From positions 310,001-374,000 of the forward strand of contig CAVSJA010000009.1 in NCBI GenBank assembly GCA_963728145.1: 64,000 nt of DNA, given 5' to 3'. Below are positions 1 to 7,599 of the stretch, piece by piece. This DNA comes from CAVSJA01 sp963728145. Lineage in GTDB: Bacteria; Bacteroidota; Bacteroidia; Chitinophagales; Chitinophagaceae. The position numbers and the translations under genes were made by a program. The notes below the pieces were generated by a model that had not been told where the DNA came from, ran no database searches, and worked only from the letters and a program-made list of their open reading frames with translations. Every line of letters begins with the position of its first letter. Within the stretch, counting starts at the first letter, position 1.

Positions 1-1034
1 GTGGTGGAATGGAACATCAAACCAATAGTTTTATGACAACGCGGAGTCCAAACCTCCAGGCACATGAATTAGGCCATCAATGGTTTGGGGATCGTATTAC
101 CTGCGGAAGCTGGTCAGATATCTGGTTGAATGAAGGATATGCAACTTATCTGACACTGCTTACGATGGAATACATCTATACTGATTTCTTTATGCCGAAT
201 CTTATTGCGATAAACAATTTCGTTACTGCGCAACCAGATGGTTCGGTATATGTAGTTGATACGACCAATATCGGCCGCATTTTCAGCAATCGCCTTACTT
301 ACAATAAAGGGGCATATGTTGTTCATATGCTTCGTTGGAAGGTTGGGGATTCTGCATTCTATCGCGGTATGCGCAGATACCTGAAAGATCCGGCTGTCAG
401 CTATGGTTTTGCAAGAACCGCAGACCTCCAAAGAAATATTGAACAGGAAAGCGGAATGAATCTCACAACCTTCTTCCAAAAATGGATTTATGGTGAAGGT
501 CATCCTAATTACACTGCAAATTGGTCGCAAAATGCGAACCATTGGGCAAAGGTGAAATTGAATCAAACGCCGTCTCATGCATCTGTATCCTTTTTTGATA
601 TGCCCGTTGAGTTATCATTTCGGAGCGGCACCCAGGAAACAAGAATAACTGTTGATCATACATTCTCCGGTCAGGAATTTTGGGTCAATGTTGGTTTCGT
701 TGCGGATACAGTTGTTATTGACCCCGATTACTGGTTGCTTGCAAGAACAAGAACAACCGCCAAGATTCCGGGAAATACTACAGCAAACGATTTAAAAATT
801 TATCCAAACCCCGCGCCTTACCAATTTCATGTTTCACTCAAGAATCCAAGTGATAAGAAATTATCTATACAACTCTACAATTCTATCGGTCAATTGGTAT
901 TCAAGAAAGAAATGGAAACGCCTGGTAGAGATGAATTGATCGATATTCCATCCAATCGCTTCGCTAAGGGAACCTACATTCTTAAGATCAGGAGCGAGAA
1001 GAGTATTAATGTTACCCGGAAAATAATTTTTTAG
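1..1034 (+). CDS. M1 family metallopeptidase with T9SS sorting domain (5' end missing)
   Basis: This is the C-terminal part of a secreted zinc aminopeptidase. The frame is open to the left edge and reads GGMEHQ just before the first ATG, the exopeptidase motif of M1 enzymes, so the gene starts outside the window. The zinc site HELGHQW is followed 18 residues later by NEG, giving the usual two His and one Glu ligands. After the catalytic part, the last ~75 residues start with a KIYPNP-type motif and end in a beta-rich tail, the type A C-terminal domain that directs export by the type IX secretion system. It is therefore probably surface-attached or released. The gene ends just before a tandem repeat block. 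Confidence 0.9.
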   Translation, partial: GGMEHQTNSFMTTRSPNLQAHELGHQWFGDRITCGSWSDIWLNEGYATYLTLLTMEYIYTDFFMPNLIAINNFVTAQPDGSVYVVDTTNIGRIFSNRLTYNKGAYVVHMLRWKVGDSAFYRGMRRYLKDPAVSYGFARTADLQRNIEQESGMNLTTFFQKWIYGEGHPNYTANWSQNANHWAKVKLNQTPSHASVSFFDMPVELSFRSGTQETRITVDHTFSGQEFWVNVGFVADTVVIDPDYWLLARTRTTAKIPGNTTANDLKIYPNPAPYQFHVSLKNPSDKKLSIQLYNSIGQLVFKKEMETPGRDELIDIPSNRFAKGTYILKIRSEKSINVTRKIIF

Positions 1035-1118
1035 GTTGACAGGTTAACAAGGTTGACAAGGTTGACAAGGGAATACACTTAGAGGCATTAGTCAACTTAT
1101 CAATTTTATCGACTTATC
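1034..1118. repeat. Inverted short tandem repeats (GGTTGACAA type)
   Basis: Four diverged copies of a GGTTGACAA-like 9-mer (1034-1070) are followed by loosely complementary copies containing GTCAAC and TTATC (1090-1118). Folded as RNA this could form an imperfect hairpin after the peptidase gene. The same 9-mer recurs at 42.7, 43.7 and 46.6 kb. Confidence 0.6.
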
Positions 1119-1160
1119 TACTTTCAATAAACTAACGCCACGCTATATTTGCCCCACCAA

Positions 1161-1955
1161 ATGAAATCCCCACTAAGAAAAAAGAAAATCTGGAAGATCG
1201 TGATAAGCCTGTTGATAGCAGCAGTGCTAACGATGGCTGGATTTTGGGGATATGAATGGTTGAAGATTCGCAGATCGCAGTTTGTGCGATATGAAGCATT
1301 CGGGATTGAATTACCTACAAACTATTCGATACATGGAATTGATGTATCGAAATACCAGGATATGATTGATTGGGAAAGTGTGAAGGCCATGAATGTTTCT
1401 GAAGTGCAGATCGGATTCGCTTTTATCAAAGCAACAGAAGGTGTTGGCAAAGATGATGTTTATTTCAAGCGTAATTGGCGTAAATCGAAAGAAGCTGGTA
1501 TGATTCGTGGGGCTTATCATTTCTTTCTTGCAACGAAGAACGGAAAGAGCCAGGCAGAAAATTTTATAGCTAGTGTTGATCTTGAACCTGGAGATCTTCC
1601 TCCGGTGCTCGATGTTGAACAAACCTATGGTGTGGCTCCATCAAAAATTCGGGAGAGAGTAAAGGATTATTTGAATACCGTCGAGAATCATTATGGCGTC
1701 AGGCCCATTCTCTATACCAATGTTGATTTCTACAAACAATACCTCAAAGACGAATTTGATCAATATCCCCTATGGGTTGCGCATTATCTTCAAAAGGAAA
1801 GACCTAGAATACATCGTCCCTGGCATTTCTGGCAGCATAGTGAAACAGGACGGGTGAATGGGATTACTTATAAAGTGGATTTCAATGTATTCAATGGTGA
1901 CTCCCTGGCGTTCCGGCAGCTTTTGATCCCGGAAGCAATAGGCAACGGACAATAG
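1161..1955 (+). CDS. Glycoside hydrolase family 25 lysozyme-like protein
   Basis: Predicted N-acetylmuramidase that cleaves the glycan strands of peptidoglycan. A lysine-rich start and one hydrophobic helix (about residues 11-32) suggest a membrane anchor or uncleaved signal, placing the catalytic domain in the periplasm. The domain begins at GIDVSKYQ (Asp61) and carries the paired acids in VLDVE (Asp151, Glu153), with the typical AYHFF strand between them. The 264-residue length suits the family. I chose the ATG at 1161; an in-frame TTG at 1149 would add four residues. The last codons and the TAG stop lie inside the CAATAGGCAA repeat that fills the following intergenic region, so the C-terminus (EAIGNGQ) is repeat-derived. 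Confidence 0.85.
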   Translation: MKSPLRKKKIWKIVISLLIAAVLTMAGFWGYEWLKIRRSQFVRYEAFGIELPTNYSIHGIDVSKYQDMIDWESVKAMNVSEVQIGFAFIKATEGVGKDDVYFKRNWRKSKEAGMIRGAYHFFLATKNGKSQAENFIASVDLEPGDLPPVLDVEQTYGVAPSKIRERVKDYLNTVENHYGVRPILYTNVDFYKQYLKDEFDQYPLWVAHYLQKERPRIHRPWHFWQHSETGRVNGITYKVDFNVFNGDSLAFRQLLIPEAIGNGQ

Positions 1956-2113
1956 GCAATAGGCAATGGGCAATGGTGAATGGTGAATGGTGAATTTTGT
2001 ATGAAAGTGTAAATTTGCGGAGTTACTATTGACTATTGACTATTGACTATTGACTATTGACTATTGACTATTGACCATTGACCATTGACCATTCACTATT
2101 CACTATTCACCAC
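1934..2113. repeat. Inverted arrays of CAATAGG / CTATTGA tandem repeats
   Basis: Left arm 1934-1994 is built of CAATAGG, CAATGGG and GAATGGT units. The right arm 2024-2113 is built of GACTATT, GACCATT and CACTATT units, roughly the reverse complement. The left arm begins inside the GH25 gene and provides its stop. The right arm ends one base before the ATG of the next gene, so it makes up that gene's leader. The sequence TAAATTTG at 2010-2017 fits a Bacteroidota -7 box, but I see no matching -33 TTG at the right distance. Confidence 0.75.
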
Positions 2114-2350
2114 ATGAGTGAAATGGAACCCGACGTGAAGCGTTTCTTCTGGCGCATTGTTTATTCAGTTGCGTTGGGGCTCGTATGGCTGTTCTTCACT
2201 TTTGGCATTGGGATCTATAATGAGTGGTTGATCCCGGAGGGAAAATTAAATACCGCTAATTATGTTTTCTACGGATTTGTTTTGATTACACTTGTTGCTT
2301 TGATTTGGATTTTGTTGAAGTTTTGGAAGGAGAAATTCCCACATGGTTAA
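2114..2350 (+). CDS. Small two-helix membrane protein, unknown function
   Basis: A 78-residue protein with a short charged N-terminus and two hydrophobic segments (about residues 11-33 and 46-66), separated by a short polar loop and followed by a basic tail. That pattern gives two transmembrane helices with both ends in the cytoplasm. I do not recognise a family. I took the ATG at 2114 because residues encoded further upstream would only translate the tandem repeat. It converges on the SPFH gene with two bases between the stop codons. Confidence 0.6.
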   Translation: MSEMEPDVKRFFWRIVYSVALGLVWLFFTFGIGIYNEWLIPEGKLNTANYVFYGFVLITLVALIWILLKFWKEKFPHG

Positions 2351-2352
2351 TT

Positions 2353-3261
2353 TCATTGTTTAGTATCTAAGATTACCGGCGTGTTCCCTCTTCCCATTAT
2401 TATGATTTTCGAGTTGGGTGATTTCGACAATTCAAGTTGCGCTTTGATCTGTTCGTATTGTAATTGTCTTTCGGTAAGACTTTCGCTGATGATTTTTTGA
2501 TAATCAGCAATACCCTGTGCTTCCACGCGTTTGCGTTCAGCTTCCTGCTTTTCTTTTTGAAGAATGAATTGCATTTTCTGCGCTTCCTGCTCGGCGTTAA
2601 TCTTTTGTTCAATGGTAGACCTGACAGAAGCGGGCAACGTAATATTTCTTACCAGCAAATTTTCCAGCAACAGTCCTCTCTTCTTGAAATCCTCCTCAAT
2701 GTTTTTAAAGATCCTGTTCTGAAACTCGTCTCGTCGGGTAGAATACAAGGCAATTGCTTCATAGTACACGGCATTATCCCTTATTCTTGTACGGGTAATT
2801 GGCCGCACAATTTTCTCTTCATAGTTCGCTCCTGTTTCCTGCAACAAACGCGGCGCATCAGACGGTAATAGTTTATATAACACAGAAAGATCAATTGTTA
2901 CTTCCAATCCATCTGAAGTTAATACTCTGATGGCATCATCGCCTGGCTTATGGCTTTCATCCTGTACCCCGCTCATCGTATAGGTTTGCGTCTTCACATC
3001 CAATTTTTCAATTTCAAGCAATGGATTGATCATATGCAATCCACTGGCAAGTACTTCCGGCTGTACTTTCCCAAAAAGCTTTTTCACGCCGACATGTCCT
3101 GCATCAATTTGGATAATGCAGGAAGTGATTACCCCAATAAGAATAATTATCAATCCGCCGAATCGGAAAATTGGACCTAAGCGGCGAAAGCCTAATTCAT
3201 TTGATCTCGCAGCAACGAGACCGACAATGAAGGCGATGAAACCAAGGATTATGAAGACCAT
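2353..3261 (-). CDS. SPFH / prohibitin family membrane protein
   Basis: A band-7 (SPFH) protein that probably forms membrane-bound oligomeric rings involved in membrane organisation or protease control. Two hydrophobic segments lie at residues ~1-20 and ~31-53. The SPFH domain follows (from about IQIDAGHVGV), with the prohibitin-like stretch IVRPITRTRIRD near its centre. A long charged helix rich in Q, E and K (about 215-285) is the expected coiled coil. The 302-residue length is typical of bacterial prohibitin homologues. No NfeD-type partner is next to it. Confidence 0.85.
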   Translation of the reverse strand: MVFIILGFIAFIVGLVAARSNELGFRRLGPIFRFGGLIIILIGVITSCIIQIDAGHVGVKKLFGKVQPEVLASGLHMINPLLEIEKLDVKTQTYTMSGVQDESHKPGDDAIRVLTSDGLEVTIDLSVLYKLLPSDAPRLLQETGANYEEKIVRPITRTRIRDNAVYYEAIALYSTRRDEFQNRIFKNIEEDFKKRGLLLENLLVRNITLPASVRSTIEQKINAEQEAQKMQFILQKEKQEAERKRVEAQGIADYQKIISESLTERQLQYEQIKAQLELSKSPNSKIIIMGRGNTPVILDTKQ

Positions 3262-3322
3262 AACTATTTGAGATTTTAGATTTCAGATTTTGATAACCGC
3301 AGTTTCCACTCCTGACTCGTCA

Positions 3323-3340
3323 TTCCCACGAAAGTGGGAA
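3323..3340. repeat. Perfect hairpin with GAAA loop (TTCCCAC/GTGGGAA)
   Basis: Seven paired bases around a GAAA loop, flanked by GTCA and CTCC. It lies between the SPFH gene and the convergently placed 3' end of the next gene. A related GC-rich version with the same loop is at 52117-52134. Confidence 0.5.
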
Positions 3341-3343
3341 CTC

Positions 3344-3775
3344 CTAACTACTATGGTCAGCTACAATCACCCATTTGCCATTGATTTTTCGGAATAATAG
3401 AGTGTAGTGTCCACTAAGATCACCGACTGATCTTTTCAAAAAGAATTTTCCAAGTACGAAATAAGCATCATCGGATATCTTCTTCACCTTTAAAATATCG
3501 AAGCTCAACCTTCCCATTTTGGCGGTATCGCTATAAGTCAATTTATATCTATGCAGGGTGTTGAAGTAACCATAGACAGGGCCGTTTTGTCCAATGAACA
3601 TCAACGAGTCATTCTCCCAATATCCTACCATGAACTGATCGATATTTCCCTGGTTCCAGGAAATGGTTTGATTCTCCAGGATCTTAAGGATGGCCTTTTC
3701 ATCTGCGTTCTGTGAAAATGTTAGTTGAGCGACGAATAGAATAATTACAGTGAGGAAGAGATTTATTCGTTTCAT
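3344..3775 (-). CDS. Exported SnoaL/DUF4440-like small protein
   Basis: A 143-residue protein with a clear signal peptide (about residues 1-21, ending FSQ). The mature part has the layout of the NTF2-like fold: an N-terminal helix around EKAILKILENQTISWNQG, then alternating strands ending in GKWVIVADHSS. Family members bind small molecules or act as isomerase-like enzymes, but sequence alone does not show which. A lipoprotein of similar design is encoded at 55828-56340. The gene stands alone, separated from the sugar locus by a terminator and a large palindrome. Confidence 0.7.
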   Translation of the reverse strand: MKRINLFLTVIILFVAQLTFSQNADEKAILKILENQTISWNQGNIDQFMVGYWENDSLMFIGQNGPVYGYFNTLHRYKLTYSDTAKMGRLSFDILKVKKISDDAYFVLGKFFLKRSVGDLSGHYTLLFRKINGKWVIVADHSS

Positions 3776-3802
3776 AACCGGAAGGTAGAACAGTTTGGGA
3801 AC

Positions 3803-3831
3803 TAAAAAAGCTTTACGTTGTCGTAAAGCTT
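3803..3831 (-). terminator. Intrinsic terminator, minus strand
   Basis: A perfect 10-bp stem (3808-3817 with 3822-3831) around a TTGT loop. Read on the minus strand it is followed by a run of six T. It would end transcripts leaving the sugar locus leftwards, before the DUF4440-like gene starts. Confidence 0.7.
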
Positions 3832-3850
3832 ATCTCTGTGTTCTTCTTTT

Positions 3851-4107
3851 TTGAACCTTGTTAATTCCAGCCCTTCCCCCTTGAACCTTGTCTTTTCGAG
3901 CCCGGTGCAATAGATGAAACTAATTGAATGAAGAAATCAGGGCGAGAAATCTGCACAATCGGCGGCTCTGCTTTATTTCGAAATTACACGGAGTCTCCAA
4001 TTGTGCAGATTTCTCGCCCTGATTTCTTCTAATGTATAGTTGCGTTAGGTCACCGGGCTCGAAATGACAAGGTTCAAGGGGGAAGGGCTCGAAATGATAA
4101 GGTTCAA
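3851..4107. repeat. Large nested palindrome (~257 bp)
   Basis: The inner arms 3930-3959 and 4000-4029 are perfect 30-bp inverted repeats around a 40-bp centre. The outer arms 3851-3907 and 4051-4107 match over 57 bp with only a few mismatches. The arms carry direct sub-repeats resembling GAACCTTG and GGGCTCGAAATGA. No reading frame of note lies inside. It could be a MITE-like element or a very long hairpin in the 3' tail of the minus-strand sugar operon. It accounts for most of the gene-free stretch 3776-4148. Confidence 0.85.
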
Positions 4108-4148
4108 AAGAGAAAGACGCAGAGGCCGTCAAAACCGCAAAGAAGTTA

Positions 4149-5069
4149 CTATATAGTTAGATTCTTAAGATAAGTAGCGTCTACAGCTACACTTTTCAAT
4201 GGAGTACTGTTATCATATCGTTCTTGTTCAACAATATAATACTGCATTCCGTTATCAGAAGCAGTTTTAAGCACTTGTTTGAAGTTGATACTTCCCGTAC
4301 CAAGATCACAAGATGCTTCGTGCTCTTCCGGCGGGGCACCTTTCAATCTATCTTTTACGTGACAAAGACGGAAGCGATTAGGATATTTTTTCAACCAGGT
4401 CTCAGGATCCTGTCGCGGCGTTACCACCCAATAGATATCCATTTGATAGTCGACAAGGTCGGGACTTGTATTCTGCATCAGAATGTCCTGTGGGTATTGG
4501 CCATCCTGCTGCTCGAATGTATAGGCGTGATTGTGATACGCGAAGCGAAGTCCATTCTTCTTACAGATTTCTCCAAGTTTATTGAACTCATCAGCGATTT
4601 TCTTATAATCATCCAATGTCTTTTGTTTCCCGATGTAAGGAGAAATAAGATACTTCATTCCGATCTCTCCTGCTTCAGCTGCTTTCTTCTCAAAATTCTT
4701 TTTAGTATCACAGTGACTTGAAACAATCGTCATTCCAAGTTCATCCATATACTTCTTAAAATCTTTATGATTCATTCCCCAGAAAATTCCCATAGCCCCT
4801 TCAAAACTTTCGATCTGCTTATAACCGAAAGAAGCTACCTGCTTCAATATTCCTTTTGGATCCTTCGGAATATCATCGCGCAGGCTGTACAACTGCACAC
4901 CGAAATCTCCAATGGGTTTTTCTGTTGGAGTAGATGCGGTTGCTTTTCCAGCACTATCAATTTTTTGCTCTTCAGTTTTGGTACCATCATTGCAGGCGAT
5001 CGAACCAAACACAAATGCTGAAGCGGCAAAGCCGGTTTTTCTGATGAAATCTCTCCGAGAAGATGACAT
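4149..5069 (-). CDS. Tat-exported sugar phosphate isomerase/epimerase-like protein
   Basis: A xylose-isomerase-like TIM-barrel protein of 306 residues. The N-terminus MSSSRRDFIRKTGF is a twin-arginine signal (Arg5, Arg6) ending in a lipobox-like GSIAC (Cys26), so it is probably a periplasmic lipoprotein. Landmarks are GVQLYSLRDD at the first strand, SSHCDT, YHNHAYTFE and CHVKDR, the usual places of metal-binding acids and histidines. I chose the ATG at 5069 because the signal starts there; upstream codons are repeat-derived. It is the last gene of a minus-strand group with the small subunit and GMC dehydrogenases. Its substrate is probably an oxidised sugar made by them (inference). It resembles the damaged copy at 20879-21749. 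Confidence 0.82.
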   Translation of the reverse strand: MSSSRRDFIRKTGFAASAFVFGSIACNDGTKTEEQKIDSAGKATASTPTEKPIGDFGVQLYSLRDDIPKDPKGILKQVASFGYKQIESFEGAMGIFWGMNHKDFKKYMDELGMTIVSSHCDTKKNFEKKAAEAGEIGMKYLISPYIGKQKTLDDYKKIADEFNKLGEICKKNGLRFAYHNHAYTFEQQDGQYPQDILMQNTSPDLVDYQMDIYWVVTPRQDPETWLKKYPNRFRLCHVKDRLKGAPPEEHEASCDLGTGSINFKQVLKTASDNGMQYYIVEQERYDNSTPLKSVAVDATYLKNLTI

Positions 5070-5112
5070 ATAGTTGGTTTTAATTGTCCATTGGATTTTG
5101 CTCTCAGGACAA

Positions 5113-5172
5113 GGTTGAAAACCCTGACTAAGGCTCTCCGAATTTGCAAGTGTACTCAAAGGGTTTTCAACC
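5113..5172. repeat. REP-like inverted pair, GGTTGAAAACCCT family
   Basis: GGTTGAAAACCCT at 5113-5125 and its exact reverse complement at 5160-5172 enclose 34 bases. The right element touches the TAG stop of the small-subunit gene (5175). The flank CAGGACAA resembles the CAGGGCAA seen beside other copies near 36.2 and 60.3 kb. Confidence 0.75.
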
Positions 5173-5174
5173 CC

Positions 5175-5741
5175 CTAAGTAGCCCAAGCTTTATCCCCCT
5201 TCTTATACGGAATGCATCCTTCATATCGTCCAGGCACTGCTTCGTAACGAAGTGCTTGAGTTGCGCCGACCTCAGAACTGAAATATCCCAATAATGTCAA
5301 CTGTTTCATCATGCTGAAATAGTGCGATGGATCTTCCCGCTTCTTCTTTTCCTGGTAATCTTTTGCTTCTTTGTCGAGAGAGATCAACAGTTCTTTCCGA
5401 TGCTCCGGAGTTGCTCCCATGAAATCATGCTTGTGCATTTTGTTACATGCCTGGTTCAACTTGTTCATTCCCTCAAGAAAGATCTTTTGATCTTTTGCCT
5501 CGTAACAATCAGTTACCATCACATGCATGAATTCACCAACCTTAGCAGCTTTTGCTCCCGGAGTGTTGGTAGTTGGGATTATTGTTTCGGCGATCTCGTC
5601 GAGATAAGCTATGTCTTCCTGACTAAGCGGTAATCCGGGAACCCGGTCGCTGGTTTTACAACCACTCAGAAAGAGTTCACCTCCTACGATGGATCCACCC
5701 ACAAGGATCGCAACTCTGGAAAGTGCTTCGCGTCTGTTCAT
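5175..5741 (-). CDS. Gluconate 2-dehydrogenase subunit 3 family protein (Tat small subunit)
   Basis: The small, non-catalytic subunit of membrane-bound GMC sugar dehydrogenases. In characterised systems this subunit carries the Tat signal and takes the signal-less flavoprotein through the membrane with it. Here the 188-residue product starts MNRREAL (Arg3, Arg4), followed by a hydrophobic stretch and LSGC (Cys28), so it is probably also lipid-anchored. The domain core LDEIAETIIPTTNTPGAKAAKVGEFM is characteristic. I took the ATG at 5741, where the twin-arginine signal begins. It lies 59 bp after the first GMC gene in the same direction. It is the only such subunit in the window, so it may serve all three dehydrogenases (inference). 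Confidence 0.88.
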   Translation of the reverse strand: MNRREALSRVAILVGGSIVGGELFLSGCKTSDRVPGLPLSQEDIAYLDEIAETIIPTTNTPGAKAAKVGEFMHVMVTDCYEAKDQKIFLEGMNKLNQACNKMHKHDFMGATPEHRKELLISLDKEAKDYQEKKKREDPSHYFSMMKQLTLLGYFSSEVGATQALRYEAVPGRYEGCIPYKKGDKAWAT

Positions 5742-5800
5742 ATTTTCTATTTTAGATTTTAGATTGCATATTTGATCCCGATTCATTCGGGGCGCAATAA

Positions 5801-7519
5801 TTAAATACTGCCTTTTTTCATTTCTTTCACTGCATAATCACAAGCTCTTGCCGTCAATGCCATATAAGTGACTGACGGGTTTTGATTCGCTGATGAAGTC
5901 ATGCATGCCCCATCTGTATTGAAAACATTTTTCACATCATGCACCTGGTTCCATTCATTCAATACGGATGATTTCGGATCCTTTCCCATTCTTGCCGTTC
6001 CCATTTCGTGAATACACAATCCGGGATAGGCTTTATCATCATTAAATGTTCCAATATTCTTGAATCCTGATTTTTCCAACATCTCTGCACCGCTATTCAT
6101 CATATCCTTTCTCATTGCATTTTCATTTTCCTTGAACACACATTCAATATCCAATAGCGGCAATCCCCATTTATCCTTATCGGTTTTACTTAATGTTACT
6201 CTATTATCTGCATAGGGAAGATGTTCGCCCCATGCTCCGATCCACATGCTCCAGTCACCCGGCTCAAGCATTGACTCCTTCAATTCCGCTCCAACTCCTT
6301 CTCCCGGATTCGAACGTCCTCTTTGAGCCCCGCCCTGGTATCCGAATCCGCGTAAATAATCTTTTTGCTTTGTGGCTTCACTTATATTTCTGAAACGCGG
6401 AACATAAATACCATTCGGCCGCCTTCCTCTTGTGTATTTATCCTTGAAACCATCAATTGTGCCATATGCTCCTACATGATAATGATGATCCATCAAATTT
6501 CTTCCCAACTGATTACTTGCATTGCCCATTCCATCGGGGAAAGCATCGGATACGGAATTCAAGAGTATATAAGTTGAACCAATCGTTGATGCATTCAAAA
6601 AGATCACTCTTGCATAGTACTCTTCTGTTTTCTTTGTAAGCTCATCTATAATGCGAACGCCCTTTGCTCTTTTTGTTTCCTTATCATAGATCACTTCAGA
6701 TACAATCGCATGCGGGCGAATGGTACATTTTCCTGTAGCCATTGCAACAGGAAGCGTCGCAGAATTACTACTGAAATAACCTCCAAATGGACATCCTCTG
6801 TCGCACATATTCCTGAACTGACAGGGGCCTCGTCCGTTCCACCCGCGTGTAAGATTCGCCACGCGACCAATTATCATCCTTCTTCCATCTGTGAAATTGT
6901 TCTTGATCCTCTCCGCAACATGTTGCTCGACACAATTCATTTCCATTGGCGGAAGGAAATCGCCATCGGGCAATTGCGGCAATCCTTCAATTGATCCGCT
7001 GATGCCAACAAAACGTTCAACATAGCTGTACCATGGATCGATATCTTTATACCTTATCGGCCAATCCACGCCATATCCGTCTTTCGCATTTGCTTCAAAA
7101 TCCAAATCACTCCAACGATAGCATTGTCTTCCCCACATTAAACTTCTGCCACCAACATGATATCCGCGGATCCAGTCGAATGGCTTTACCTGATTGTAGG
7201 GATGTTCTTTATCGTTTACAAAAAAATGGCTATTGGCTTCATTGCAAAATCCACGAACCTGTATATGCTGCTCCTCGTTCATCTTCTTCGTGTTCCAGTT
7301 GCGATGCAGCAATTCCCATGGTTGAAGGTTCGCAGTAACATAATCCTGGGTATGCTTCACATCTCTGCCTCTTTCCAATACAATTGTCTTAAGTCCTTTT
7401 TCACAAAGCTCTTTCGCTGCCCAACCACCGGAAATGCCACTGCCCACTACAATTGCATCGTAGGTGTTAGCCGCGTTGGCCCTGGTGTTGAGATTTACAT
7501 TTGTAGTATCCTGTGGCAT
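5801..7519 (-). CDS. GMC-family FAD sugar dehydrogenase, paralogue 1
   Basis: A flavin-dependent dehydrogenase of the glucose/choline group, 572 residues. The FAD dinucleotide motif GSGISGG is at 26-32. The C-terminal catalytic pair is His504 (IHEMGTARMG) and Asn547 (NQNPSVTYMA). Cys233, Cys239 and Cys243 form Cx5Cx3C in CQFRNMCDRGC, the spacing that holds a 3Fe-4S cluster in FAD glucose dehydrogenase alpha subunits. Electrons may therefore leave the flavin by way of the cluster to a cytochrome. There is no signal peptide, which fits export with the adjacent Tat small subunit. In Agrobacterium-type glucoside 3-dehydrogenase, relatives oxidise C3 of glycosides; that specificity here is inference. 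First of three tandem copies when counted from the operon's 3' end. Confidence 0.9.
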   Translation of the reverse strand: MPQDTTNVNLNTRANAANTYDAIVVGSGISGGWAAKELCEKGLKTIVLERGRDVKHTQDYVTANLQPWELLHRNWNTKKMNEEQHIQVRGFCNEANSHFFVNDKEHPYNQVKPFDWIRGYHVGGRSLMWGRQCYRWSDLDFEANAKDGYGVDWPIRYKDIDPWYSYVERFVGISGSIEGLPQLPDGDFLPPMEMNCVEQHVAERIKNNFTDGRRMIIGRVANLTRGWNGRGPCQFRNMCDRGCPFGGYFSSNSATLPVAMATGKCTIRPHAIVSEVIYDKETKRAKGVRIIDELTKKTEEYYARVIFLNASTIGSTYILLNSVSDAFPDGMGNASNQLGRNLMDHHYHVGAYGTIDGFKDKYTRGRRPNGIYVPRFRNISEATKQKDYLRGFGYQGGAQRGRSNPGEGVGAELKESMLEPGDWSMWIGAWGEHLPYADNRVTLSKTDKDKWGLPLLDIECVFKENENAMRKDMMNSGAEMLEKSGFKNIGTFNDDKAYPGLCIHEMGTARMGKDPKSSVLNEWNQVHDVKNVFNTDGACMTSSANQNPSVTYMALTARACDYAVKEMKKGSI

Positions 7520-7599
7520 TTTCTATTTTATATTTTCCATTTGCTATTTGATATTGAGAGAACCCCCATCTCAAATAGTAAATATTCAATAACAAATAA
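7520..7599. repeat. AT-rich inverted short repeats between GMC genes
   Basis: TATTTTATATTTTCCATTTG-like units are followed by units such as CAAATAGTAAATATTC and CAAATAATC, partly complementary to the first set. The same kind of spacer occupies 9334-9421. It looks like an AT-rich counterpart of the CAATAGG repeat hairpins. Confidence 0.45.

Noticed and set aside
114..578. 154-codon minus-strand frame inside the first peptidase gene
   Set aside because: It lies opposite a conserved zinc peptidase frame and has no recognisable features.
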